The notes: generated by a model not told the origin, from the letters alone. Positions 26,120 through 33,202 are shown, counted from the first letter of the stretch. The stretch: 64,000 bases of DNA from Chthonomonas sp. (GCA_016788425.1 JAEURQ010000004.1:186001-250000), one strand, 5' to 3'. Program-made: numbers and translations.

Positions 26120-26979
26120 GTCTGGACCTATCGGCCAGCCCGTGGAACCAACGTCGCGCGCGGCGCGAAAAGGCGTTTAAGTACCTGTGCTTTGGAAGCA
26201 CGCTACTGGCGGTTTTGTTTCTTGCCATCTTGCTCGTGGGCATCTTCGCGCAAGGCTTGCCGAACCTTGACTTCAACTTTCTGACTCGCAATTCCTCGCG
26301 CCATGCGCGCAACGCGGGCATCTACAACGCGCTGATTGGGACGGTGTGGATCATCGGCCTGACCATCGCGATCTCGGTGCCGGTGGGCATCGCGGCCGGG
26401 GTTTATCTGGAGGAGTTTGGCAAGAAGAACCGCTTCACGCAGTTCATTCAGCTGAACATCGCCAACCTCGCGTCGGTGCCGTCCATCATCTACGCGTTGC
26501 TGGGGCTGGCGCTGTTTGTGCGCATCTTCTCGCTGGGGCGATCGATTATCGCGGGCGCGCTGACGATGAGTTTGCTCATCCTGCCGATGATCATCGTCAC
26601 CACGCAGGAAGCTCTGCGCGCGGTGCCGAAATCGTATCGCGAGGGCTCGCTCGCCCTCGGCTCGACGCCTTGGCAAGCGGTGACCAAGCAAGTGCTGCCC
26701 AATGCCATGCCCGGTATTCTTACGGGGGTCATCCTTAGCGTGAGCCGCGCGATTGGCGAGACCGCGCCGCTGGTGACCATGGGCGCGGTGTTCGTCAACA
26801 TGCCGCCGAAGGGCATCGGCGATAGTTTCACCGCATTGCCGTTGCAGATTTACAACTGGAGCGGGAGCGCCAAACCGGGATTTCAGGAGCTGGCCGCGAC
26901 CGGAATTATCGTGTTGCTGGCGGTGCTGCTGACCATGAATTCGGTCGCGATTTTCCTGCGGAATAAGTATCAGCGGTAG
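26116..26979 (+). CDS. pstA: phosphate ABC transporter permease PstA
   Basis: The 287-aa permease has the characteristic PstA segments ISVPVGIAAGVYLEEFG, NIANLASVPSIIYALLGLALF, the EAA loop (SYREGSLALGSTPWQAVTKQVLPNAMPGI) and SRAIGETAPLVTMGAVF. It starts in an ATGA overlap with pstC. The usual next gene, pstB (ATPase), is missing; a GDSL esterase gene begins 24 bp later. Confidence 0.94.
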   Translation: MSLDLSASPWNQRRARREKAFKYLCFGSTLLAVLFLAILLVGIFAQGLPNLDFNFLTRNSSRHARNAGIYNALIGTVWIIGLTIAISVPVGIAAGVYLEEFGKKNRFTQFIQLNIANLASVPSIIYALLGLALFVRIFSLGRSIIAGALTMSLLILPMIIVTTQEALRAVPKSYREGSLALGSTPWQAVTKQVLPNAMPGILTGVILSVSRAIGETAPLVTMGAVFVNMPPKGIGDSFTALPLQIYNWSGSAKPGFQELAATGIIVLLAVLLTMNSVAIFLRNKYQR

Positions 26980-27003
26980 GGAACGGGTAGCCTCGGGCCT
27001 GCT

Positions 27004-27912
27004 ATGAAGGTTCGGTCTCTTGTTTTCATTTCGCTCGCGCTGGCTTCGGTTTCGGCGCATGCCGCGTTCACGCGCCTGGTTACCTTAGGCGATAGCCTCA
27101 ACGATACGGGCAACGTCTATGGGATATCCGGCGGCGCGCAGCCTCCGGCTCCGTACTGGAACGGTCGCTTTAGCAATGGCCCCATTTGGGTGGAGGGCCT
27201 CGCCAACACGCTGGGTCTTAGCGCCACTGCGGCGGTCGGCGGCGGCACCAACTTTGCCTGGGGTGGTGCGGAGCTCAATCCAAACTCGCCCAACAGCACG
27301 CTGGGGACGCCGAACTTGGGCACCCAGATTCAGCAGATTCAGCTGGCCGGGCTCACGTTGAGCGCCAGCGATTTGGTGATTGTCAGCGGCGGCGGGAACG
27401 ACTTTTTCAACGGCGCGACCAATCCGGTGCAGGTCGCGGGCTGGCTGACCGGCCATATGCAGAGCCTTTACAATCTGGGCGCACGAAACTTCTTGGTGCC
27501 GAATCTGCCGCCGCTCGGCTTTACGCCGGGATACCTGGGCGGGGCGAATCAGGCGGGCGCCAACGCGCTTTCGCTCGGGTTCAACGCCGCTCTGGCAGGC
27601 AACTTGGCCGCCTTCCGCGGAGCCAACGCGGGTTCAACGGTGCTGGAGCTCAACATTCAGCAGCTGTTCCAGGATGTGCTGGCGAATCCGGCGGGCTACG
27701 GGTTCACTAACGTGACGCAGAACTATATTGTCAATGGCGCGGGGGCGAATGCCGACCAGTGGCTATTTTTTGACAACGTGCACCCGACTCGGGCCGGGCA
27801 CGCGCTGGTGGCGCAGCGCGCCGCGCAGTTGGTTCCCGAGCCCTCGGCGGGCGTGGTGGTGGCCATGGGTCTGGCGCTGCTGGCACGTCGTCGCCGCGTG
27901 AACGTTGGCTGA
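27004..27912 (+). CDS. PEP-CTERM GDSL-type esterase/lipase
   Basis: The 302-aa protein has a signal peptide (SLVFISLALASVSAHA-A). SGNH blocks are visible: block I with the nucleophile in LVTLGDSLNDTGNVYG, block II around GRFSNGPIWVEGLA, block III VSGGGNDFF, and block V FFDNVHPTRAGHALVA with the catalytic Asp and His. A PEP-CTERM tail follows: VPEPSAGVVVAMGLALLARRRR. It is probably a surface-anchored or secreted esterase; the substrate is unknown. It follows pstA closely but is likely a separate unit. Confidence 0.86.
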   Translation: MKVRSLVFISLALASVSAHAAFTRLVTLGDSLNDTGNVYGISGGAQPPAPYWNGRFSNGPIWVEGLANTLGLSATAAVGGGTNFAWGGAELNPNSPNSTLGTPNLGTQIQQIQLAGLTLSASDLVIVSGGGNDFFNGATNPVQVAGWLTGHMQSLYNLGARNFLVPNLPPLGFTPGYLGGANQAGANALSLGFNAALAGNLAAFRGANAGSTVLELNIQQLFQDVLANPAGYGFTNVTQNYIVNGAGANADQWLFFDNVHPTRAGHALVAQRAAQLVPEPSAGVVVAMGLALLARRRRVNVG

Positions 27913-28239
27913 CGGTTATGAATAGGGGCTGACATTCCCTCGCTTTTTGGCGGAGGATGGGCTTAGATGAAGGTGGGGTCGCCCTTAACACGTGGTCGAA
28001 TTTGCCACCTCTCCCTGGCACCCCGTGGCGGGCCGCTCGCGGCCTGCCTTTTGTGTTTGCCTTGGTGGGGTCTTGCTGTAAGGTTTGCCGTGCGGTTTTG
28101 TGGCGGGAGGGCGCCGCGAGCCCCGCGAGCAGCATTTATTTCACCTCGCTTTTGGCAATCTTCTGCTGTGGTTCCGCACATGCTCTCAGGCTCGGCCCTT
28201 GGGTCTAGGCTGCAGCTCTCTTTTCAAACGCCAGCCTCA
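27913..28239. other. non-coding stretch before the repeat island
   Basis: No convincing gene. GGCCG (28031-28035) and CGGCC (28040-28044) flank CTCG and are followed by a T-rich stretch, which could be a weak terminator for the GDSL gene. At 28102-28130 there is a degraded minus-orientation copy of the half-element described below (GGCGGGAGG...CCCCGCGAGC). A 216-codon frame covers the region but its composition follows the repeats, and I do not accept it. Confidence 0.4.
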
Positions 28240-28311
28240 GCCGCGTCGGGGCGGGAGGACGACGCGAGCCCTGCGAGCGAGTCCGGGGGAGTGGCCGTGG
28301 GCCGACGCGGC
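28240..28311 (-). repeat. 72-bp inverted-terminus element, copy 1
   Basis: The element is bounded by GCCGCGTCGG and CCGACGCGGC, exact reverse complements, and is in the opposite orientation to the other four copies. Its interior reads as the reverse complement of the GGCCACTCCCCCGGACTCGC core. It abuts the duplicated leader of the small ORF at 28390. Confidence 0.85.
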
Positions 28312-28389
28312 GGAAACTTGGTCATCGATTTTCGCAGGATTTGGCTTATACTGTGTGCTCAGGCGGATTTCGCCTACGATTTGTGTCTC
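28311..28389 (+). promoter_or_regulatory. duplicated promoter/leader, copy 1
   Basis: This 79-bp stretch matches 30078-30157 with only a handful of changes in its first 60 bases (shared CATCGATTTTCGCAGGAT and GGCTTATACTGTGTGCTC). TATACT at 28347-28352 is a reasonable -10; the -35 is weak. A small hairpin (AGGCG/CGCCT, loop GATTT) lies just before the start codon region. Both copies end at an ATGAGGAA start. Confidence 0.6.
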
Positions 28390-28617
28390 ATGAGGAACTT
28401 GGAAACTGTGGCGAAAGCGAATTCTCTCAACGAGGGGAGTGGGCTTTGGCGGATGAAGCAAGAGCTAAACACGTTCTTTACTGGTACTGAGCCGGCGAGT
28501 AGCTTCGCGAATGATCGCGTGATGCGTGGGCAGGTTATCTGGTGTACGAATGAGGAGCTTGAGTCTCCGGTGCTTACAATGTATGCAACTTCAGAGATGA
28601 AGGGGGCTGTGCAATGA
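28390..28617 (+). CDS. small hypothetical protein (75 aa)
   Basis: An ORF starting ATGAGGAAC directly at the end of the duplicated leader; its stop overlaps the next ATG (ATGA). The product (MRNLETVAKANSLNEG..., later ASSFANDRVMRGQVIWC) has no signal peptide and no recognised family. In the sister cassette at 30158 the same leader runs straight into the PEP-CTERM gene, so this ORF is either an insertion here or a loss there. Position argues for translation; function unknown. Confidence 0.5.
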   Translation: MRNLETVAKANSLNEGSGLWRMKQELNTFFTGTEPASSFANDRVMRGQVIWCTNEELESPVLTMYATSEMKGAVQ

Positions 28618-29537
28618 GATTGCTTTTTGCCTCCCTCGCCTCTTTGTCCCTGACTCTTCTTGCTGAAGCGCAGCCTCGACAACTTAGGTATTTCCTACAG
28701 TATGGGGATCAAGGTTTGGTAGATATGGCGAGATCAACGGGGGTAGACTTAAATGCCGCAGTTGGAAGCGAAATACCCACTCATGTCAGCTTAAACGTAC
28801 CAATTGTTGGGAATTTTAGAGTAAGGATTGCTGTGCAAAATATGGGTAGCAGTTATGGCGAAGTCTTTTTAAGTACTTTGACAAGTTATATTGCATATGA
28901 TCGAGCAGAAGTGACCAATGTCGCTTACTTAGGTGCCATACCAAGTGACACATATTCCTTTAGAAAGCTATCACCTGCGTTTACTGCAGAAGAAAGTCTT
29001 GCAGCAAATCTGTCGAGATTTGCGAGCGATCCGGTCTTTGACCGGCAGAAACGGCCACTCGATGAAAATTCTGATGGGGTACAGGATTTAGCAAATTACG
29101 TTGTCGTTTCCAGCAGGGGGATTGGCGCATACGTGGCGGGAAGCGATGATCTTCGACAACTCAGGCCGATCGGACTGTCTCACAGTGTGTGGCCGCGCTA
29201 CCTAACACGCAACGGAAACTTCGGGTTTGGTTGGCTGAAGGTGTTGCCGGGCGAAAAGCATGTGATCTGTGATCAATCCTTTACAACATCTTTAGGTATC
29301 GGCGAAACGTACGGCACCCACAGTGGCGAAACTGGGTTGCTGGTGCATACCTCCGGTGGTGAAAAAACACCCAATGGTAACGACCACGGGTACTACCGTT
29401 CGAGCTTGATGCACCCCGAGCCATGGCAGCATATTGGTGCAAAGTACACATTGATCGGGGCAGCGCCTGTGCCAGAGCCAGGGGTGATGGTGGGCTTGCT
29501 CGCTGGACTCGGGATGTTGATTCGCCGTCGTCGGTAG
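28614..29537 (+). CDS. PEP-CTERM protein, AT-rich paralogue A
   Basis: The 307-aa protein has a signal peptide (LLFASLASLSLTLLAEA-Q) and a body of unknown fold with YFLQYGDQGLVDMARSTGVD, SYIAYDRAEVTNVAYLG and PLDENSDGVQDLANYVV. The PEP-CTERM tail is VPEPGVMVGLLAGLGMLIRRRR. It is clearly paralogous to 30158-31087 along its whole length. It is also distantly similar in style to the three tandem proteins at 16.7-19.2 kb (YGD near the N-terminus, IAYD). Base composition is low GC compared with neighbours (I count 33-43% in sampled 60-base lines). Confidence 0.78.
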   Translation: MRLLFASLASLSLTLLAEAQPRQLRYFLQYGDQGLVDMARSTGVDLNAAVGSEIPTHVSLNVPIVGNFRVRIAVQNMGSSYGEVFLSTLTSYIAYDRAEVTNVAYLGAIPSDTYSFRKLSPAFTAEESLAANLSRFASDPVFDRQKRPLDENSDGVQDLANYVVVSSRGIGAYVAGSDDLRQLRPIGLSHSVWPRYLTRNGNFGFGWLKVLPGEKHVICDQSFTTSLGIGETYGTHSGETGLLVHTSGGEKTPNGNDHGYYRSSLMHPEPWQHIGAKYTLIGAAPVPEPGVMVGLLAGLGMLIRRRR

Positions 29538-29584
29538 GTCGGCACCGACACAACCCCGCGCAAAGCGTTCTGAACCCACCTTCC
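29538..29584 (+). repeat. post-stop spacer repeat, copy 1
   Basis: Immediately after the PEP-CTERM stop codon. Shares AACCCCGCGCAAAGCGTTCT and its flanks with 31088-31133 and 31321-31367, and always sits between a PEP-CTERM 3' end and a 72-bp element. Confidence 0.75.
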
Positions 29585-29656
29585 GCCGCGTCGGCCCACG
29601 GCCACTCCCCCGGACTCGCTCGCAAGGCTCGCAACGTCCTCCCGCCCCGACGCGGC
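29585..29656 (+). repeat. 72-bp inverted-terminus element, copy 2
   Basis: Bounded by GCCGCGTCGG and CCGACGCGGC, with core GGCCACTCCCCCGGACTCGC. It directly follows the post-stop spacer of the first AT-rich PEP-CTERM gene. Confidence 0.9.
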
Positions 29657-29659
29657 TAT

Positions 29660-29726
29660 GCTGGCGTAAGAGTGGAGCTTTGGCGAGGGCGAAAGCCTTT
29701 CACCGACGCGGCTGAGCTGGCCCTGA
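29660..29726 (+). repeat. 67-bp direct repeat, copy 1
   Basis: GCTGGCGTAAGAGTG to CTGAGCTGGCCCTGA. It matches 31444-31510 with two mismatches, and in both places starts 4 bases after a 72-bp element. Confidence 0.85.
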
Positions 29727-29739
29727 CAATGGGAACCTG

Positions 29740-29787
29740 GTGGCTGGCGAGAGAGCACAAACCGGACGCGCTCGCGGGCTCGCGCCA
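29740..29787 (+). repeat. half-element, degenerate copy
   Basis: Begins GTGGCTGGCGAGAGAGC and continues into a CCGGACGCGCTCGCGGGCTC core that resembles the right half of the 72-bp element, but lacks the terminal CCGACGCGG. The rest of the gap up to 29901 holds no gene that I can support. Confidence 0.5.
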
Positions 29788-29901
29788 AACCCGCTGCACG
29801 CGGCGAGGCTGGCGCGGCACGCACCACGGCATTCTGTCCGCGAATTGTCCGCGGCTCCGGCAACTCGCGCAAGGCGGCCAATCGCAAGGAAACCACTTTT
29901 C

Positions 29902-29973
29902 GCCGCGTCGGCCCATGGCCACTCCCCCGGACTCGCTCGCAAGGCTCGCATCGTCCTCCCACCCCGACGCGGC
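29902..29973 (+). repeat. 72-bp inverted-terminus element, copy 3
   Basis: Same termini and core as copy 2, with small differences (CCATGG, CATCG, CCACC). No coding gene lies between copies 2 and 3. Confidence 0.9.
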
Positions 29974-30000
29974 TGGTGCTGGCGTTGAAAAGGGACCCTG

Positions 30001-30078
30001 GTGGCTGGCAAAGGAGCGCAAGCCGGACTCGCTCGCGGGGCTCGCGTCGCCCTCCTGCCCCGACCGCCCCGACGCGGC
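30001..30078 (+). repeat. half-element, copy ending at the leader
   Basis: Starts GTGGCTGGCAAAGGAGC, contains GCAAGCCGGACTCGCTCGC and ends with CCGACGCGGC, where the second leader copy begins. The CCGACC/GCCCCGAC stretch near its end contains a short internal duplication. Confidence 0.75.
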
Positions 30079-30157
30079 GGAAACTTCGCCATCGATTTTC
30101 GCAGGATGTGGCTTATACTGTGTGCTCAGGCGGATTTCGCCCGGAGTTGTGTTTCAC
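30078..30157 (+). promoter_or_regulatory. duplicated promoter/leader, copy 2
   Basis: This 80-bp match to 28311-28389 has the same TATACT -10-like hexamer and GGCG/CGCC mini-hairpin. It ends directly at the ATG of the second AT-rich PEP-CTERM gene. Confidence 0.6.
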
Positions 30158-31087
30158 ATGAGGAAGATTGCTGTTTTGGGGTTTGTCGCGGTGGCGTTCC
30201 TACCGGGGCTTGCGCTCGCGCAGGTTCGTCAGTTTCGTTTCTACTTGACTTACCAGGATCCAATGCTTATTGCTCTGGCGAGAGCAAGTGGCGCAGATGT
30301 CACCGCTGCTCTGGGTAAGGAGATACCCTCGGATAGATATCTAAATGTGCCAGCGGCAAGCTCCTTCCGAGTGGGTTTGGAATTTCAGCATATCTCAAAC
30401 GGCGAAGGGGACGTCTATGTTAAGGATTGTATAAGCTTCATCGCGTATGATCGGGCTGAGTTGACAAATGTCAGTTATCTCGCGGCTCCACCCTTAGATA
30501 ACTACTCCTTTAGAAAAGTCGCTCCAATGTTTACAACGGAGTCAAGCTTGTCAATGAACTTGGAGAATTTCGGTGGCGGATCGGCTTATGATCTAAACCG
30601 GGATCCTATCGACGAGAACAATGATGGCATCCCAGATCAAGCAACTTACTTTGCGAGTTCATCCCTTGGCGTTGGAGGTTATGTTTTGGGAAGCGACGAC
30701 ACTCGCCAGGTGCGACCGGTTGGGACATCTTATGCGATCCGGCCATTGTATCGACGGTCAAACGGAACTAGTGCACTTGGTTGGTTAAAGGTACAGCCCG
30801 GGGAAAGGCATCGAATTTGCACTTCGGTTTACACAAATTCCTTGCAAGTTGGGGAGCCATATGGCAGCCGAACTGGTGAAACGGGTTTGCTTTTGCACAC
30901 GACCGGTGGTGAGCAAACTGGCCAAAGCAACAATCTTGGCTACCCGAGAAATTCAGGATTCAACCCCGAGCCCTGGCAGAATATTGGGGCCAAGTACACC
31001 CTCATGGGGGCTGCGCCTGTGCCGGAGCCGGGGGGGATGGTTGGCTTGCTGGCTGGACTTGCGATGTTGATTCGCCGGCGCGGCTAG
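30158..31087 (+). CDS. PEP-CTERM protein, AT-rich paralogue B
   Basis: The 309-aa protein starts at ATG 30158; a long upstream in-frame extension is only repeat sequence. Signal peptide (VLGFVAVAFLPGLALA-Q). The body parallels 28614: FYLTYQDPMLIALARASGAD, SFIAYDRAELTNVSYLA, PIDENNDGIPDQATYF, GETGLLLHTTGGEQTG, PEPWQNIGAKYTLMGAAP. PEP-CTERM tail VPEPGGMVGLLAGLAMLIRRRG. GC is low (40% in the line sampled). Function unknown. Confidence 0.8.
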   Translation: MRKIAVLGFVAVAFLPGLALAQVRQFRFYLTYQDPMLIALARASGADVTAALGKEIPSDRYLNVPAASSFRVGLEFQHISNGEGDVYVKDCISFIAYDRAELTNVSYLAAPPLDNYSFRKVAPMFTTESSLSMNLENFGGGSAYDLNRDPIDENNDGIPDQATYFASSSLGVGGYVLGSDDTRQVRPVGTSYAIRPLYRRSNGTSALGWLKVQPGERHRICTSVYTNSLQVGEPYGSRTGETGLLLHTTGGEQTGQSNNLGYPRNSGFNPEPWQNIGAKYTLMGAAPVPEPGGMVGLLAGLAMLIRRRG

Positions 31088-31133
31088 GTCGGCCCGACCC
31101 AACCCCGCGCAAAGCGTTCTGAACCCAACTTCC
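31088..31133 (+). repeat. post-stop spacer repeat, copy 2
   Basis: Follows the stop of paralogue B and matches 29538-29584 (AACCCCGCGCAAAGCGTTCT), with small changes. Confidence 0.75.
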
Positions 31134-31205
31134 GCCGCGTCGGCCCATGGCCACTCCCCCGGACTCGCTCGCAAGGCTCGCATCGTCCTCCCGCCCCGAC
31201 GCGGC
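31134..31205 (+). repeat. 72-bp inverted-terminus element, copy 4
   Basis: GCCGCGTCGG...CCGACGCGGC with the same core as copies 2 and 3. It separates paralogue B from the truncated third PEP-CTERM 3' end. Confidence 0.9.
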
Positions 31206-31252
31206 TGAACTCGCCCCTGAAGATGGGGGCAGAGAGGAAGGCGAAAGTCATC

Positions 31253-31320
31253 CGGCCGGAGCCGGGGGGATGGTTGGCTTGCTCGCTGGACTGGGGATGG
31301 TGATTCGCCGGCGCGGCTAG
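31253..31320 (+). pseudogene. orphan 3' end of a third PEP-CTERM paralogue
   Basis: The frame encodes RPEPGGMVGLLAGLGMVIRRRG and a TAG stop, nearly identical to the end of paralogue B. Only this sorting-signal tail remains; the rest of the gene and its leader are missing. It is followed by the same spacer and 72-bp element as the intact copies, showing that the tail, spacer and element were copied together. Confidence 0.85.
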
Positions 31321-31367
31321 ATCGGCCCCGACACAACCCCGCGCAAAGCGTTCAAAAACCACTTCCC
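31321..31367 (+). repeat. post-stop spacer repeat, copy 3
   Basis: Third copy of the spacer (shares AACCCCGCGCAAAGCGTTC), after the orphan PEP-CTERM tail. Confidence 0.75.
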
Positions 31368-31439
31368 GCCGCGTCGGCCCAAGGCCACTCCCCCGGACTC
31401 GCTCGCGGGGCTCGCGACGTCCTCCCGCCCCGACACGGC
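31368..31439 (+). repeat. 72-bp inverted-terminus element, copy 5
   Basis: Left terminus GCCGCGTCGG is exact; the right terminus is CCGACACGGC with one mismatch. The interior matches the other copies. Confidence 0.88.
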
Positions 31440-31443
31440 TAGG

Positions 31444-31510
31444 GCTGGCGTAAGAGTGAAGCTTTGTCGAGGGCGAAAGCCTTTCACCGACGCGGCTGAG
31501 CTGGCCCTGA
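31444..31510 (+). repeat. 67-bp direct repeat, copy 2
   Basis: Two mismatches relative to 29660-29726, in the same position relative to its 72-bp element. Confidence 0.85.
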
Positions 31511-31523
31511 AAGTTGGAGCAAA

Positions 31524-31592
31524 GTGGCTGGGGAAGGAGCGCAAGCCGGACTCGCTCGCGGGGCTCGCGTCGTCCTCCCGCCCCGACGCGGC
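31524..31592 (+). repeat. half-element copy
   Basis: GTGGCTGGGGAAGGAGC, then the GCAAGCCGGACTCGCTCGC core, ending CCGACGCGGC. Lacks the left GCCGCGTCGG terminus. Confidence 0.75.
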
Positions 31593-31618
31593 TGGTGCTG
31601 GCACAGCGAAAGGAATGG

Positions 31619-31687
31619 GTGGCTGGCGAAAGTGCGCAAGCCGGACTTGCTCGCTAGGCTCGCGTCGTCCTCCCGCCCCGACGCGGC
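31619..31687 (+). repeat. half-element copy
   Basis: GTGGCTGGCGAAAGTGC, then a core with a few changes (GGACTTGCTCGCTAGGC), ending CCGACGCGGC. From here to 31845 I see only decayed repeat sequence (for example GCGAAAGAGCGCAAG at about 31716) and no gene. Confidence 0.72.
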
Positions 31688-31845
31688 TAATGCTGGCCCT
31701 GAAAAGTGCAATAGCCTGCGAAAGAGCGCAAGTCAACGCACGCAAAAGTCGGCAATCCCGAGAGGGAACCACGAGAGGAAGCTATGCGGATGGCAAGAAT
31801 CGTCCACCCTTCGGCCAAACGAAAGCCCAAACCCCATCCAACCCG

Positions 31846-32850
31846 CTACCGGCGGGGAAACAGCTGCGCCGTGCGGCGCGCGAGAATCTTATCCAGCTCA
31901 GCCAAGTCCTTGGCCGCCGAGGCGGCGTCTTTCCCCTTGCGGCGCTTGATCACCCCACCCGCGATTGTATAAGTCAAGCGCTCCGTCTTTACATATTTCT
32001 TCCCGCTAAACGTCAGGCGGTACACGCCCGTGTTCGCCGGGCGGGGAGAGATCAGGTTCCCCAGCGAGTAATGGATCGGCTGGCCGCCCACGATCTCGGA
32101 GCCTTGCAGCACGTGCGGATGCGCGCCGACGACCGCGTCGGCGCCCGCCGCGATCATCGCTCGTCCCAAACGGAGTTGCCAGTCTTTGGGCAGGCGGGCC
32201 CGCTCGTCGCCCCAGTGAGGCGCAACAATCAGCACATCGCACCGCTTGCGCGCCGCAAGAATACGATTGGTCAAGTCCTTTAGGTTCTTTTCATCCAGCG
32301 CGCCGCCGTAGTTGAGCGTCGCGATGCCGGGGGTTTTTGCGCTCGCCGGGCCGCACGTGTTGAGCGCGCCCGCGCCGACAAAGCAAAGGTAGCTGAGCAT
32401 GCCCACTCGGATTCCATAGCGATTGCGGAACACGGCCACCTCGTTCGCCGCAACCACATTCGCGCCCGCGCCGCTATGCGCAATGCCCGCCTTGTCCAGC
32501 AGCCCCAGCATCTGATTCAGCCCTTTCGCGCCGTAATCCATGGCGTGATTGTTCGCCAAACTCACCAGATCCAAACCCATGCTGGTGAGCGTTGAAACAT
32601 GACCGGGATCCGCCTTGAGGACGAACTGCCGCTTCGCTTTGAGGTCAGCGGCCGACTTGCGCGGCGTCACGGTTTTGGCGTCCGTCAGCGGAATCTCGAG
32701 GTTGGCGTAAGCCACGTCCGCGGTGCGAAACAGCTGCGCGACGCCCGCCATCGGCTTGCTCTTCGGCGTGATCGCATTGAGCATCAGGTCGCCGCCCACC
32801 ACGAGGGTCCAAGTGGGGGGAGCGAGAGCGATGGCCGCGGCAATGAGCAT
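31846..32850 (-). CDS. CapA-family (PGA_cap) metallophosphatase-like exported protein
   Basis: The 334-aa protein starts at ATG 32850 with a short signal-like stretch (MLIAAAIALAPPTW). It has the CapA pattern: LVVGGDLMLN at the N-terminus, DVAYANLEIPLTD, LDLVSLANNHAMDYG, LIVAPHWGDER and VVGAHPHVLQGSEIVGGQPIHYSLGN. These match the calcineurin-like fold of PGA_cap proteins (poly-gamma-glutamate synthesis CapA and relatives). No capB/capC is nearby, so a phosphatase-like role on another substrate is possible. It is divergent from the gene at 32894. Confidence 0.87.
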   Translation of the reverse strand: MLIAAAIALAPPTWTLVVGGDLMLNAITPKSKPMAGVAQLFRTADVAYANLEIPLTDAKTVTPRKSAADLKAKRQFVLKADPGHVSTLTSMGLDLVSLANNHAMDYGAKGLNQMLGLLDKAGIAHSGAGANVVAANEVAVFRNRYGIRVGMLSYLCFVGAGALNTCGPASAKTPGIATLNYGGALDEKNLKDLTNRILAARKRCDVLIVAPHWGDERARLPKDWQLRLGRAMIAAGADAVVGAHPHVLQGSEIVGGQPIHYSLGNLISPRPANTGVYRLTFSGKKYVKTERLTYTIAGGVIKRRKGKDAASAAKDLAELDKILARRTAQLFPRR

Positions 32851-32893
32851 CGCGCCTAGTTTACAAGGTCGCCGCTGGCGGTCGGAGGGAGTG

Positions 32894-33202
32894 ATGCAAA
32901 CGCTTCGAATTGTTTCGCCCGTCACGACCAGCGCGCTCAGCCCGACCTCGGCCACGCCCATCGCCCTGCCCGCTGGCTCAGGCAACGGCGTGATTCTGCA
33001 CAACCCGATCGCCGGATCGCGGGTGGCCCTGACCTTGAGCGGCCCCGATGAATCCGCGCCCGCCACCGTGGATGGCTCCAATCAGTTGTTTGTGCTAGCC
33101 GCCGGAGCGTCGCTTGCGCTCGACCTCACCGATAACGTGCGCATTTTCGCCCAGTGCGATGTCGCGGGCGGGCAGGTCAACGCCGCGCTCGCGGGTGGTT
33201 AG
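32894..33202 (+). CDS. small hypothetical protein (102 aa)
   Basis: Starts at ATG 32894 behind GGAGGGAGTG, a good ribosome-binding site. The product (QTLRIVSPVTTSALSPTSAT, then GVILHNPIAGSRVALTL and LFVLAAGASLALDLTDN) is an all-beta-looking, cysteine-poor protein without signal peptide. The GASLALDL stretch is of the type seen in small phage virion proteins, but this is a weak impression. It is convergent with the ROK kinase, overlapping by 4 bp. Confidence 0.6.
   Translation: MQTLRIVSPVTTSALSPTSATPIALPAGSGNGVILHNPIAGSRVALTLSGPDESAPATVDGSNQLFVLAAGASLALDLTDNVRIFAQCDVAGGQVNAALAGG

Noticed and set aside
27967-28617. 216-codon open frame
   Set aside because: Its first two thirds run through non-coding and repeat sequence; only the part from ATG 28390 is plausible, because it starts at the duplicated leader and overlaps the next gene.
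29423-30157. Long in-frame extension of the PEP-CTERM gene at 30158
   Set aside because: It translates the 72-bp elements and half-elements (recurring DSLAGLAS-like peptides). The signal peptide begins at 30158, so the extension is an artefact of stop-poor GC-rich repeats.
30150-30165. parS centromere site (TGTTTCACATGAGG)
   Set aside because: Only the left half matches TGTTTCAC; the right half is not symmetric, and it overlaps a start codon. Probably chance.
28240-31687. CRISPR array or integron attC array
   Set aside because: Repeats are unevenly spaced, partly inverted and have different structures; no cas genes, no spacers of equal length and no attC core (GTTRRRY) or integrase were seen.
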